DNA from: Flavobacteriaceae bacterium PS02337
GTDB lineage: Bacteria; Bacteroidota; Bacteroidia; Flavobacteriales; Flavobacteriaceae
NCBI GenBank assembly: GCA_029959285.1
Contig: JASCOE010000001.1
Coordinates: 310,001-374,000 of the forward strand
DNA: 64,000 bases
Reading direction: 5' to 3'
The notes beneath the pieces are model-generated. The model was given only the letters and a program-made list of their open reading frames with translations, was not told where the DNA came from and did no database searches. Shown here in pieces: positions 24,414 to 34,544 of the stretch; position 1 is the stretch's first letter; each line of letters starts with the position of its first letter. Position numbers and translations under genes: made by a program.

Positions 24414-27400
24414 TTAGAAAATTATCTTTTTTGAAGTTAGATTTCCATTTTCTAAAGTTACTTTACAAAATAAAACTTGATTTGGAACAAACAGATTTTG
24501 AATCTGCAATACTGTTTCTTCAATGTTGTCTTTTTTGTACAATTCATTACCCAAAACATCATAAATACTGACTTGTCTTAGTTTATCATTGAACGATTCA
24601 ATAGAAATATTGCGATGATTAACAGAAATCAACACTTCATTTGAAGCTTTTTCATTCTGCGTTTTTCCCAACGTTTTATCTGTAAAAGTGATTTCGAAAC
24701 GATTGTCGAAGGTTCCGTTATCCGAATAAAAAGAATAAGGCATTTCACTTAAGTTGTGACATTTATTTAAAGTTTTGTCCAATAGAAAAATAGCTTTTCC
24801 ATTAAAGAAATTATCTTGATGATCAATTTCTAAATTTAAAGAGCCTTTGTTTGTCAGTTGATATCCTAAAGGAATAAAATCGCTATCGGTGAATGGCAAA
24901 GCTTTTCCTTGAATTACAAGTTTCTTATCATCGTCCAAAACACTATAGAAATCAATCATTGTATTTGAATTCAACGATTCGGCATCAAAATACAAATCAA
25001 ATCCATCTGAAGCACCATCGGCATAACCAAGTAAAATTTGTTTGAATAGACCTTCATCATTTTTAAGATTTAACCAGAACCGATATTTTTTGTTTTCATT
25101 CGTATCAATAGCATTATTCACAGGTTTAAAAAAGGTGCTATTGCTGCCTAAAATTCTCATGTTATCATTAAATTCAATAGAACCAGCTGTATTTGTGCTG
25201 ACAAAAAAAGCTTGTCCCGAAGCTATAGTTCCATCGGGTGCCGAAGTACTCGCTCCGGAGCTTGCAGCAACACCTCCCAAAAGATTATAAACTGCGAAAT
25301 CATCATAAGAATAATAATTATTTAAAGGCGGAGTATTGTGTGTCCAAAAACACAAAGTTCCATTTATTGTAGGCAGATTTGTTCGTATAAAAACATCAGC
25401 ATTAATTGCCGATGGATAAGGATTTCCAATGAGATAAGCGTGATTTTCAAGATTCAGATCAACATAGATTTTACCATTATTTGGAACACCTTTAAAAGTT
25501 CCTTCAAAAACTGATCTTTCCGTTGTAGAAAAATCCTGAGGTGCTCTAATACTGTAACCGTGTCCAGGAATCATTGTCATCGTTCCGTTATAATTTATAT
25601 TCCATGAAGTAACGGGATCATGCCAAAAAAATTTATCCCCATATGTGCCAGGTGAAAAATCAAACATTTTTTGATCATTGACAGGCGAAGACCAATGGGT
25701 AAGATCATATCTAATAAGTGGAGTTGTCTTTCTTTTTAAATGAATAATTCCAGTATTAACCATATCATCATCTGATTGATACAAACTGGCAGAATTTTCT
25801 AAGACTAAAATACCTAAACCGGTATATGCAAACTCAATATTTAAATTATTTTTCTCTAATAATGTTACTGTTTTACCTTCATCAATGTTGCATCCACAGA
25901 CATTTGCTGTTGTGAAGTTTGGATAATTTTCTTTAAAGTAGACATCTTTTCCTGCCGAAGGAAAACCATTTGACCATGAAATCCCATTCCAAATTGTTGT
26001 ATTTACGCAAAGCTTTAAGCGCGCGATTCTGTGCTTAGAAATTTCAGATACCGAATTAAAATTTCCGCCTACAAGTAGTCTATAATCCTCGGTAAAATTC
26101 ATTGCAAAAAGAGTATTATTTAACTTAGCCGCAAACGAATTATCATAAGAACCTGATGGCAATAATCGAATTAATCTTAAAGCAGAAATATTTTTGTATG
26201 TTCCTGAAAAAGAACCTCCAACCAAAATTCTATCATCTGGCTGAACAAGAATGCAGCGAACATCACCTTTACTAAAACCAATTCCAGAATCGAATGTGGT
26301 GTCTAAACTTCCATCATAATTTAAACGAGTAATTTTCTTTTGGGAAATTCCATTAAAGGTTAAAAACGATCCGCCAACCAAGATTTTTTGGTCGGATTGC
26401 AATGCAATGGCGAAAACATATTTATCAAAACCATTTCTAATATTAAAACCTGAATCAATACTGCCGTCTGCATTTAAACGAACCAAACCCGCAAAAGGGA
26501 ATCCATTAAAGGTTTTAAAGTGGCCTCCAACCAGAATTTTACCATCAGTTTGCAATACTATACTTTCAATAGTTTCATCTGCACCAGAACCAATATTAAA
26601 ATCGGGGTCTTTTGATCCGTCTGAAAGTAATCTCACTATTTTATTTGCATTCACAGCCGATCCATTGTACTTAGAAAATGCTCCAGCTACTATTATTTTT
26701 TGATCGGATTGAATTGCTAATGCATATACTTGACCATTAAAACCTTCACCAGTATAAAAAGAATTATCGATTTGTCCATTTTGAAAAATCCTTACAATTC
26801 GATTGTTTAAAAAATCATTGTACTTTGTAAAACTTCCTCCTAAAATAATCTTTTGATCAGCTTGCAAAATAGTAGTATTTACAAAATTATTAGCTCCCGA
26901 ATTTCCCAAATTAAAAGAATTATCAATTGAACCATCTTCTAAAAGACAGGCTATTTTTGAAACTAAAGCCCCATTAAACTTTTTAAATTTTCCACCAATA
27001 ATTATTTTCTTATTTGGAAGTGGTAAAATGTTCAAAACCGAATTATCAAATCCAACTCCAGAAGCTAAATAGGCAATATCATGTTCTCCTTCATTATTAA
27101 TTTTAACTAATCTTCCTTGATTTTGACCATTAAAAACCGAAAAAGAACCGCCTGCAAAGCAGGAACCTTCTTCATCAAATTCTAAAGCGAAAACAGACGC
27201 AGAAGCAGGTCCTAAACCAATATCGAAATCTGGTTTTATAGTTCCATCAGAATTTAGAAAAATCAATCTTGTAGTTGCTGTATTGTTGTAGAAACCCGTA
27301 AAAGAACCTCCAACCACTACATCTCCATTTTCATCAATTTTAATTACTTCAACACCGTTTTTATTAAAACCCGTTCCCGTTATGAAACTATCATCTTTGC

Positions 27401-28262
27401 TTCCATCTTCATTTAACCGAATAATACGATTTGCCGTAACTGAATCATAAGTTGTAAAATTGCCTCCAACAATAATCTTTCCATCGGTTTGCAAGGCAAT
27501 AGCTTTAACGTCATCATCAAAACCGCTTCCTGAATTGAAAGTTGCATCATAACTTCCATTAGAATTTAAACGAATAATTCGATTAGCCGGTGTATTGTTA
27601 AATGTGGTAAAATTTCCCGTGAGTATTACTTTTCCACTGGTTAAAACTTTAACATGTGATATTAGTAAGGCTGATCCAGAATTGGTAATAAAAGAAGTGT
27701 CAAGCGAACCGTTTGGCAATAGGCGCGCCACACGATTGACGGTGGTGCCATTGTATTTTGTAAAACTGCCGACGATAATAAATTTACCATCTGGTTGAGA
27801 AGCTATATCGTAAACAATTCCGACCGTTGCTCCGATAGTTGTATTAAAAGAAGTATCGTAAGATCCATCTGGATTTAGTCGAATAATTCTGCCTACATTG
27901 ATTCCATTATAAGCCGTAAAACTTCCTCCGACTATAATTTTACCATCTGTTTGTAGAAAAGAAGAATAGATTTTACCATTAAATCCTGTTCCCGTATTGA
28001 AAGTTTCATCAATTGATCCGTCAGGATTCAGTCGTGTAAGATATGAAACTGAAATTCCATTTAGACTTAAAAAATCTCCACCTACAATTAAATTTCCATC
28101 TCTTTGAATTTGAAGTGTTCGTACAGCAGCATTAAATCCATCTCCAAATTCGCCATCATCCACAACATTAAATGTATTATCAACTTTACCCTGCTGAGCA
28201 AAAAGTGCCGTTTGAAAGGTCAGAAAAAGTAAAACTAGGAAATAAAAGAAATGTTTAATCAA
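24414..28262 (-). CDS. Delta-60 repeat (beta-propeller-like) surface protein, T9SS type C signal
   Basis: A 1282-aa secreted protein. The signal peptide (1-22, ending ALFAQ) is followed by about 14 delta-60 repeats of 50-60 residues (roughly 30-770), each with a DGKI-(I/L)-(V/I)-GG-x-F core and a following R-(I/L)-x-RL-x-x-DGS-x-D-x-x-F stretch. The rest is the shared module (YDLTHWSSPV onward) and the type C sorting domain (NGNLTSKKIIF). Delta-60 repeats are thought to fold into beta-propellers; no enzymatic role is visible. It is monocistronic, transcribed in the same direction as the neighbouring type C genes. Confidence 0.85.
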   Translation of the reverse strand: MIKHFFYFLVLLFLTFQTALFAQQGKVDNTFNVVDDGEFGDGFNAAVRTLQIQRDGNLIVGGDFLSLNGISVSYLTRLNPDGSIDETFNTGTGFNGKIYSSFLQTDGKIIVGGSFTAYNGINVGRIIRLNPDGSYDTSFNTTIGATVGIVYDIASQPDGKFIIVGSFTKYNGTTVNRVARLLPNGSLDTSFITNSGSALLISHVKVLTSGKVILTGNFTTFNNTPANRIIRLNSNGSYDATFNSGSGFDDDVKAIALQTDGKIIVGGNFTTYDSVTANRIIRLNEDGSKDDSFITGTGFNKNGVEVIKIDENGDVVVGGSFTGFYNNTATTRLIFLNSDGTIKPDFDIGLGPASASVFALEFDEEGSCFAGGSFSVFNGQNQGRLVKINNEGEHDIAYLASGVGFDNSVLNILPLPNKKIIIGGKFKKFNGALVSKIACLLEDGSIDNSFNLGNSGANNFVNTTILQADQKIILGGSFTKYNDFLNNRIVRIFQNGQIDNSFYTGEGFNGQVYALAIQSDQKIIVAGAFSKYNGSAVNANKIVRLLSDGSKDPDFNIGSGADETIESIVLQTDGKILVGGHFKTFNGFPFAGLVRLNADGSIDSGFNIRNGFDKYVFAIALQSDQKILVGGSFLTFNGISQKKITRLNYDGSLDTTFDSGIGFSKGDVRCILVQPDDRILVGGSFSGTYKNISALRLIRLLPSGSYDNSFAAKLNNTLFAMNFTEDYRLLVGGNFNSVSEISKHRIARLKLCVNTTIWNGISWSNGFPSAGKDVYFKENYPNFTTANVCGCNIDEGKTVTLLEKNNLNIEFAYTGLGILVLENSASLYQSDDDMVNTGIIHLKRKTTPLIRYDLTHWSSPVNDQKMFDFSPGTYGDKFFWHDPVTSWNINYNGTMTMIPGHGYSIRAPQDFSTTERSVFEGTFKGVPNNGKIYVDLNLENHAYLIGNPYPSAINADVFIRTNLPTINGTLCFWTHNTPPLNNYYSYDDFAVYNLLGGVAASSGASTSAPDGTIASGQAFFVSTNTAGSIEFNDNMRILGSNSTFFKPVNNAIDTNENKKYRFWLNLKNDEGLFKQILLGYADGASDGFDLYFDAESLNSNTMIDFYSVLDDDKKLVIQGKALPFTDSDFIPLGYQLTNKGSLNLEIDHQDNFFNGKAIFLLDKTLNKCHNLSEMPYSFYSDNGTFDNRFEITFTDKTLGKTQNEKASNEVLISVNHRNISIESFNDKLRQVSIYDVLGNELYKKDNIEETVLQIQNLFVPNQVLFCKVTLENGNLTSKKIIF

Positions 28263-28357
28263 GACAATATAATTAAAGTTAAATTTTGTAAGAATTAAAC
28301 TAAATTAAAGAGTCTTGACAAATCGTACAATACCTAGATTTAGGGATATTTTAAAAC

Positions 28358-28385
28358 AAAAAGCCCATTCCGTAGAATGGGCTTT
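28358..28385 (-). terminator. Terminator of the split T9SS type C gene
   Basis: An 11-bp perfect stem (28360-28370 with 28375-28385), loop CGTA, with T-run on the minus strand. Confidence 0.85.
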
Positions 28386-28404
28386 AGAAATATTTTGTTT
28401 TCAA

Positions 28405-31400
28405 TTATAAATTAGAAAAAACAACTTTTTTAGTCAATGTATGTCCATTTTCTAAAGTTACTTTTACTAATAAAACCTGATCGCTAGAATTTAAATTAGA
28501 AATCTGCAAATCATTTGAATTGACTTTATTTTTATTGTAAAGTAATTGTGCACCAGCATTATAAATATTCACTTCTTTTAACGTTTCTTTTGATGAAGAG
28601 ATTTTTACCACTTTATTTTTCACTGAAACTAAAACGCTATTATCAAGATCTTCAAATTCTCCTGTTCCTAATGTTTTAGAAGTATAACGAAGATTGAAAC
28701 GATTTTCAAAAGTTCCAACTGCGGTAGTAAATTTATAGTTTCCATCACGAAGGTTTACTGTTTTACCTGCTAATAAATCTTCTAAATAAACTTCCTGAGT
28801 ATCAAAAAATCCATCCGCACGATCAATTGCAATTGTAAATTCTCCAGCAACTGTTGTGTTGTAACCTAAAGGAACAACATCTTTATTGTCAAAAGGAAGC
28901 GCACGACCTTGGATTGTTAATTTGTTAGCTTCGTTAACACTGTAAAAATCTACATAAGGATTAGCTTCTAACGAACCTGCATCATAATTAATATCCAAAC
29001 CATTAGTTGCTCCTTCTATATATCCAATTAAAGCCTGTTTGAAAGCGCCTTGATCATTAGATAAATTCAGCCAAACGCGATTTCTTTCAAAACCAACAGA
29101 TTCGGTAGTTTTATAGAACTGTTGATTGTTTCCATTTCGACGCATCGTGTTGTTGAAACTCATTGTTGCTGTTTTCGGCTGTGCCAAAAAGCCCTGACCC
29201 GCTGCAATATATTCTTGAAAAGGTTGCCCATTTAATAGTGCACCTTGAGCAGATCCTTGAGCAGATCCAGTTAAATTGAAAGCTGCGTAGTCATCACTAG
29301 TGTAAAAATATCTATGATCTCCCGGAACAGCCTGAGGTGGAGTATTGTGAGTCCAAAGGTAAATTGTTCCTAAGTTAGTGTTTCCGTTTATTAAAGCAAC
29401 CGCACTAATTGCAGATGGATATGGGTTACCTACTAAATTGTAAGTGCCTGAAACTACAGCTGGGTTTATGTCGCCATTATTTGGAATACCTGAAAATTTA
29501 CCTGTAAAAGTTGCAGCTATGCCAGTATCAAAAGGCTGTGGGGCTCTTACATTATAACCTTTTCCTGTTTCCATAACCTGTGTTCCATTGTAATTGATTA
29601 TCCATCCTGAATTAGGGTCATAAATGAAAAATTTATCACCTAAAGTGGCAGGAGAAAGATCATAAAGTTTAAAGCTTGGATTTGTAACAGGTGTTGACCA
29701 GTAAGTTAAGTCATAACGCCTTACATTAGTTTCTCTTTCGTAAGTAATACTGCCCGTGTTAGTTGCATTTGTTGTTTGCACTAAGCTAGAATTCGTTTTA
29801 AAAGTAAGCTGACCATTTGTTGTTACAGCATTAGTAATTACAAGTGTCACTCCGCTTTGAACTGTTACATTTATTGTTGGATTAATTGTTAATGAACAGC
29901 CATTTACAACTGGAGAACTCGACGGGAAAGGCGTACCAGAACTTGAAGCAATAACAATTCTTTTAGAACTAGTTGGTGCACCTCCCACCCAAGTTGTACC
30001 GTCCCACGTACTTGTTGAACTATCAGCTATTGATCGCGAAACTGAAGTTGAAGCACAAGTATTAGCCGTTTCAACTGTAAAAGTATAATTTCCAACCGCC
30101 AGACCAGTTATTTGGTAAGAAGTGCCTGAACCATTTATTGTTGCAGTCGCCTGCCCTGTTTGATTAATTTGCCAAGCTCCAGCGGGAAGATTTCCTAATG
30201 TGATAGTTCCTGCATTTGCGCAATCTATATCGGTATAGCTTGCAATTGTTGGAGTAGATTGTATCTGTTTTATAGTAATGACTGCGCTTCCCGTCATATC
30301 CGCCGCTACGGCAGTACAGTTAGCGTCACTTAAACCTGTAATAGCGTAAGTTGTTGTAGTATTTGGATTCACAGTAGCTGTATACGGATTTAAACTTGTT
30401 GAAAAAGTACCAGATATTGCTCCATATGTATAGGATATATTCCAAGGTGCAGTACCTGTAAATGAGACAGAAACTGTAGCATTTGCTCCATTACAGATGG
30501 TTGTAGAACCACTTACAACAGATGTTGGTCTAGGATTAACCGTTACCGTAATAGTAGTTCCAAAACTAGTACAACTTGCAGTACTTACCGTAAACGTTCC
30601 TGTATAGGTTCCTGCAGCTACATTTGCAGGTACATTTATGGCGTTTGAAATACTCCCTGCTCCGCCTGATGCAGTGAAACCTGGACTAGGAGCGACATTT
30701 GTTTTATTAGCAAATCCAGCCGTAATTGCTGCTGCATTCCATGTGATACTATAATTAATTGGTGTTCCTGTAGTAGCAGAATAACCAATTGGTAAATTTG
30801 CTACTGCAGTTGGTCGACAAGTTGTAGAATTAATTGTTGCAGGAGTAAGAGTGATTGATGTTGAATTAGTTACTGTAATTGGTGTACCGCATGCAGTTTC
30901 TCCACACGCATTTTTATACTTAACGTAATAAGTTGTATTTGCTGTAGGTGTTACAGTAATAGATCCATTTGAAAGTGTTGATCTTCCCACAAGAGTTCCA
31001 TTACAGCTTCCCGATGTCCATTCTGCATATCCTCCCGTGTTAGTTCCCATAGTACCTCCATTTACAGTTAAAGTTACCGTACCTCCCGCACAAACAGGAT
31101 TTGGACTAGCTGATGCCGATGTTGGAGCTCCTATTTCTGCTAAAGTATTTGTAACAACGATAACGATTGTTTCATCAGAATAAATCCCAGAAGTTACCGT
31201 TCTTCTATAATATGTTTTTTGACTAACATTACCCGTAATCGTATAATCTTTTCCTGTATTCACTCCTGGAGCAGCACTGTATCCAGAACTTGGATTCGTA
31301 GTACTTACTTCCCATAAATAAGAATAAGTTCCATTACCACCTGTAGGTGTCGATCCTGTTATAGTACCTGGATTTGTGCCTGCACAAATAGGAGTTGAAT

Positions 31401-32007
31401 AAGTTGCCACGACATAATATTTTTTTACAATTCCATAACAAGGATCTCCAAACGTATTATTATATGACCCAGAAGCAGGAATGGTTGCCGAAGTATTACC
31501 AAGTAAACCAGTAGTTACTGTATGACTGTTAAATGCATGACAAGAACCAATTGTGAAATTTGGAGCTGTTCCATTTGGTAGACCATAACTTGCAAACTTG
31601 ACGTTTATAAAAATACTACCGATTGGAGCCGATAAAGTTAAAGCCCCATCATTCTCACCTTTAATACCAGTAACTTCACCAGTTGTTCCATAGGATGCAA
31701 AATTATTATCAATTGCTGGATAAGGTGCTCCTGAAACTGAAATTCTTCCAGTATTTCCTCCACTATTTGAAAAAAAAGTGTCATTTGTATTTTGCGCTAC
31801 AGGATTAGAAATGGTAGCTCCCCACGTAGACAATAATGGACCAGCTCCACCCAATGTTAAAACCCCTGCCGAATGTTGAAAAGCTCCTAAAGCCACTTTA
31901 GATCCTGTTGCAAAAGACCAAAGATTAGTAACTGTTGTTGCTTTAGTCATAGTTACACCTGCAGCACTTGTATTTCTAATTGTTAGACTATTAACTGTAG
32001 CTGGCAT
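28405..32007 (-). pseudogene. C-terminal part of a T9SS type C protein split by an IS1595 element
   Basis: This is the 3' part of a gene whose 5' part lies at 36334-37701. The frame is open up to 32040 next to the insertion; the ATG at 32007 is merely internal, and no signal peptide is present. It encodes Ig-like/PKD-like repeats, then the shared module (from about 785; RRYDLTYWSTPVTNPSF) and the type C sorting domain (ENGHTLTKKVVF). Removing the element and one 8-bp duplication joins ...NYIF to NGSVAQVTSSG-MPATV and restores 1667 codons without a stop. As it stands this half lacks an export signal and probably a promoter, so it should be silent or cytosolic. Confidence 0.9.
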
Positions 32008-32040
32008 CCCAGAACTAGTAACTTGTGCAACTGAACCATT

Positions 32041-32048
32041 AAAAATAT
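32041..32048. repeat. Target-site duplication, left copy (AAAAATAT)
   Basis: Identical 8 bp flank both ends of the element (32041-32048 and 36334-36341). Eight bp is the usual duplication length for IS1595-family elements. Confidence 0.93.
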
Positions 32049-32071
32049 GGTAAGTATACCCATTTTACACC
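32049..32071. repeat. Left terminal inverted repeat of the IS1595-type element
   Basis: These 23 bp, beginning GGTAAGTATACCCATTTT, are the perfect reverse complement of 36311-36333. Confidence 0.95.
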
Positions 32072-32109
32072 AGAGTTTATTTGTTTCTATTTTTTTGCGG
32101 GCGTGTGGA

Positions 32110-32481
32110 TTATTTATTTTTAGGGGTTTCAAAAGGCAATGAAATGTCTATCTGAAATTTAATTCTTGATGTTGTTTGATTAGTTATATTTGTTTCGGTA
32201 GATGCATTAGCATTAAAGATTTGTATTTTTAAACCACCTCCTATTTTATTAGCATCTTCTTCTGAAACAGTTACAGCAACATCGAAATCTATTTGTGTTA
32301 TTGTTCTTTTAGAAATGACTCCTGTTGATGATTGTTCGTATATAGAGTTTAAAACATTTCTATCATCTAATCTTCTTAGAGGATTAACTAAGACATTTTT
32401 TTCTTGCCCAAAAGTTTGAGCATTAATAACACCATTACTGATTGATTTAATTGTTTCAGTAATAAATACATCTAATTCCAT
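32110..32481 (-). CDS. Cargo protein: conserved hypothetical, trypsin-co-occurring-like
   Basis: A 123-aa protein beginning MELDVFITETIKSISNGV and ending with SRIKFQIDISLPFE. The order of an N-terminal amphipathic helix, an FDVAVTV strand, a Gly-rich GGGLKIQIF turn and a C-terminal SRIKF strand recalls small proteins of the trypsin-co-occurring (Trypco2-like) group found in bacterial conflict islands. I am unsure of that link. There is no signal peptide, so it is cytosolic. It is the last gene before the left end of the element and reads outward toward the disrupted gene. Confidence 0.55.
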   Translation of the reverse strand: MELDVFITETIKSISNGVINAQTFGQEKNVLVNPLRRLDDRNVLNSIYEQSSTGVISKRTITQIDFDVAVTVSEEDANKIGGGLKIQIFNANASTETNITNQTTSRIKFQIDISLPFETPKNK

Positions 32482-32520
32482 TGATTACTTTTTAAGTTTC
32501 TCAAATATACAGAAATAATT

Positions 32521-32548
32521 AAGCCTCTAAATTATTAGAGGCTTTTTT
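32521..32548 (+). terminator. Terminator inside the IS1595 element
   Basis: A 9-bp stem (32521-32529 with 32536-32544) is followed by T6. No plus-strand gene lies between it and the left end, so it may block transcription entering from outside. Confidence 0.7.
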
Positions 32549-32646
32549 GTATGAATTATTTTGCTATTTTTATAGAATCATTCCTGCGTACCGCTGTTGA
32601 ATTTTGGTTAGGCTTTAGCTAATGAAGAGGGCTTTTGCCAACCGAT

Positions 32647-32808
32647 ATGAATCACTTTTACAACCTGTTTGATGGCGTTTGTTACAAGTGGATTTTTCGT
32701 CAGTCACGTCTAAGAAACGGTAGAAAAGAGATTGCTCCGCAAGGACATCCCTTTACTATACCTGTCGAAGAAGTAGAATGCCATCACTGTAACTCTTGTG
32801 AACAATAG
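32647..32808 (+). CDS. Possible 53-aa Cys-rich micro-protein
   Basis: The ATG at 32647 opens a 53-codon frame ending in TAG at 32806. The peptide (MNHFYNLFDGVCYKWIFRQ at the start) is rich in Arg and aromatic residues and ends ECHHCNSCEQ, a Cys/His cluster that could bind metal. Its composition looks coding-like, but no promoter box is evident. It could equally be a chance frame. Confidence 0.3.
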   Translation: MNHFYNLFDGVCYKWIFRQSRLRNGRKEIAPQGHPFTIPVEEVECHHCNSCEQ

Positions 32809-32852
32809 TAGCAAGAATGATACTTAGAGCGATGTTCCACCATTGCTCTATT

Positions 32853-33146
32853 TTATTTCTTAAAATGTCTTGCTTTTAAAAGTGCTTTATTAAAGTCTGA
32901 CAGTTCTTCTTTTTTACGCCCTTTTTCAATATCTTCAAAAATAGCTGTTTTAACTGTCTTTCTTTTACCGTCAATTAATAACGGAAGTTCTAAATACTCA
33001 ACCTCTGATAAATCTTCTTGTAAATACTCTGCCATATCTTCAAGACTAAAATACCATTGTTGTTCAAATTCTGTCTTGTGTACGCTTTTATCTTGTAAAA
33101 GCTTTTCTTTTTCTAGTATTTTCAAATCATTGTGTTTAAAGTTCAA
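32853..33146 (-). CDS. Cargo protein with BRO-N/DinD-like N-terminus
   Basis: A 97-aa protein. The start (FKHNDLKILEKEKLLQDK, then EQQWYFSLEDMAEYL) resembles the opening of BRO-N/DinD-like proteins (KHNDIKI... EWYFSVVDVI). The usual following ST-rich segment is missing and the protein ends in a basic KARHFKK tail. It may be a shortened antirepressor-type DNA-binding domain (inference). It faces away from the small plus-strand gene at 33188 across a short divergent promoter region. Confidence 0.5.
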   Translation of the reverse strand: MNFKHNDLKILEKEKLLQDKSVHKTEFEQQWYFSLEDMAEYLQEDLSEVEYLELPLLIDGKRKTVKTAIFEDIEKGRKKEELSDFNKALLKARHFKK

Positions 33147-33163
33147 AATTAGTGAATAAATTT

Positions 33164-33171
33164 TATCTTTG
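33164..33171 (+). promoter_or_regulatory. -7 box (TATCTTTG) of the 33188 cargo gene
   Basis: A perfect TAnnTTTG match lies 16 nt upstream of the ATG at 33188. It falls inside the longer open frame that begins at 33152, so the later ATG is the better start. Confidence 0.5.
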
Positions 33172-33187
33172 GAAAAAACTCTTATTT

Positions 33188-33343
33188 ATGGAAGATAAAC
33201 TAATTGAAATTATTACTGTACAATCAGAAATTATTGAAATTTTATCTCGAGAATACATCGATACCCAACGAAGCCCTTATGAAAAGCAAGAAATGAGGGA
33301 TCTGGTAAGACTATTAAAAGACTTGCAGAAAGACCTTATATAA
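33188..33343 (+). CDS. Small cargo protein, 51 aa, helical
   Basis: A 51-aa mainly helical charged protein (MEDKLIEIITVQSEIIEILS, then a YEKQEMRDLVRLLKDLQKDL end). There is no signal peptide or motif that I recognise. I use the ATG at 33188 because a promoter box lies between it and the upstream in-frame ATG (33152). Its 3' end overlaps the convergent gene at 33314 by 30 bp. Confidence 0.45.
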   Translation: MEDKLIEIITVQSEIIEILSREYIDTQRSPYEKQEMRDLVRLLKDLQKDLI

Positions 33344-33502
33344 TAATTCTCCTTTGAATATATTGTATGCACAAGTAGGATGCTCCTCATTATTAAAAGA
33401 TTCTAATTTTTGCATAAGCTGTTTTGCTTTTTCGCTGTTATCTTCTTTTAAAAAGTTATAGAAGTCATTGTAATCTCGATGCTGTTTCAGTTCTTCTACC
33501 AT
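33314..33502 (-). CDS. Small cargo protein translated right after the transposase
   Basis: A 62-aa charged, helical protein (MVEELKQHRDYNDFYNFLKE at the start). Its ATG lies 2 nt after the transposase stop codon, which suggests translational coupling and a shared transcript. I do not recognise the family. A role as transposition accessory or regulator is possible but unsupported beyond position. Confidence 0.45.
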   Translation of the reverse strand: MVEELKQHRDYNDFYNFLKEDNSEKAKQLMQKLESFNNEEHPTCAYNIFKGELLYKVFLQVF

Positions 33503-33504
33503 AA

Positions 33505-34476
33505 TTAAGCAGTTAGTTGTTTGTATTTTGTTCTTATCTGAGAGTTAGCAATAATGTAATTGAATCTTTCTGAATTGCTCTGCTCTCTTAGATTGAATCT
33601 GTATACATGTTCATTAACATAGTTTTGGATGTGTTTTCTTGACCACCAGTTATAAATACCGTTGTAACTTCTTTTCATTATCCCCCAAAATCCCTCAATT
33701 GAGTTGCTGTGTATTTCTGGGTTATCGAAATCTACATACTGTTTCTTTGCGTGGTCTACAATATGATGATCGTAATGATTTTCTAGTCCTTTGTATCCGT
33801 GCCATTCATCTGAGATTAAAACGCTGTCTTTTTCTACAAATGATTTTATAAACGACTGTATTGATTCTCTTTTTGTGTTTGGCGCAACAATGCATTTTAC
33901 CTTACTTGGAGAAATCATAATCTTTTTACCGTCTATTATTTCAGATTCCCCTCTCTGCAATACTCCAATTACAGGCGTTTTGTCTTTAAAGCTTCTTCCT
34001 TGTGACTGTTCGACCTTTTTATCTTTATGTCGGTTTTTATTTTTCCCGCCAAAAAATGATTCATCAGCTTCACATATTCCGTCAAATTTATCGTCAATGT
34101 CGTTTTCAATTCCAAAACATTTTCGGATTCTCATAAGCATAAACCACGCTGATTTTTGGCTAATCTGTAAATCTTTTCCAAGCTGTACAGAACTGATTCC
34201 TTTTTTATGGTTTGTAACTAAATAAATAGCCATAAACCATTTTGGAAGTTCAATTTTAGTATTGTCAAACATAGAGCCTGTTTTAACTGTAAAGTATTTA
34301 CCGCTTGTTTTGCATTTGTACTTACCGCCTTTACATTTATACACTATACTGTCTTCGTGAAAAGGGCTTACAGGCTTATTATTCCAATAAAGCGCTTCTA
34401 AGTGTTCTATGCACTTTTCTTCGCTAGCAAATTCTCTTGCTACTTCAAGTATTGAATTGAAATCCTTATTAAACAT
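33505..34476 (-). CDS. IS1595-family (ISXO2-like) transposase
   Basis: A 323-aa transposase that cuts the inverted repeats and inserts the element, leaving 8-bp duplications. The N-terminal part has a degenerate zinc-ribbon (YKCKGGKYKCKTSGKYFTVK), then the family stretch WFMAIYLVTNHKKGIS and an HTH (SAWFMLMRIRK). The DDE/N core is seen as EADESFFGG, ISDEWHGY and HSNSIEGFWGIMKR. I chose the ATG at 34476, not 34512, because a full promoter (TTG-N20-TAAATTTG, 34528-34498) sits between them and family members begin MFNKDF. No frameshift or stop is present, so it looks functional. Confidence 0.92.
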   Translation of the reverse strand: MFNKDFNSILEVAREFASEEKCIEHLEALYWNNKPVSPFHEDSIVYKCKGGKYKCKTSGKYFTVKTGSMFDNTKIELPKWFMAIYLVTNHKKGISSVQLGKDLQISQKSAWFMLMRIRKCFGIENDIDDKFDGICEADESFFGGKNKNRHKDKKVEQSQGRSFKDKTPVIGVLQRGESEIIDGKKIMISPSKVKCIVAPNTKRESIQSFIKSFVEKDSVLISDEWHGYKGLENHYDHHIVDHAKKQYVDFDNPEIHSNSIEGFWGIMKRSYNGIYNWWSRKHIQNYVNEHVYRFNLREQSNSERFNYIIANSQIRTKYKQLTA

Positions 34477-34497
34477 GACTTTTAGTTTTTCTTTACC

Positions 34498-34544
34498 CAA
34501 ATTTACGAACATTTTTACACTTAAACAATAAATTAGTGTAAAAA
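34498..34544 (-). promoter_or_regulatory. Transposase promoter overlapped by an inverted repeat
   Basis: TTG (34528-34526), 20 nt and TAAATTTG (34505-34498) form a good Bacteroidota promoter. A 9-bp inverted repeat, TTTTTACAC (34512-34520) with GTGTAAAAA (34536-34544), flanks the -33 element. Its half-sites resemble the inner end of the element's terminal repeats (GGTGTAAAAT), so the transposase may bind its own promoter (inference). Confidence 0.55.

Larger units (their letters stand above)
32482..32852. other. Cargo intergenic stretch with orphan terminator and a micro-ORF
   Basis: This 371-bp stretch holds a plus-strand hairpin terminator (32521-32548) with no plus-strand gene before it inside the element, and a 53-codon plus-strand ORF (32647-32808). 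I see nothing else. Confidence 0.5.

Noticed and set aside
24500-28200. Periodic repeats in the delta-60 gene
   Set aside because: The period of about 150-180 nt follows protein repeats; not a CRISPR array or a satellite.
32853-33146. Prophage remnant suggested by the BRO-N-like gene
   Set aside because: No other phage gene is near; the gene lies within the bounds of the IS1595 element and is better read as its cargo.
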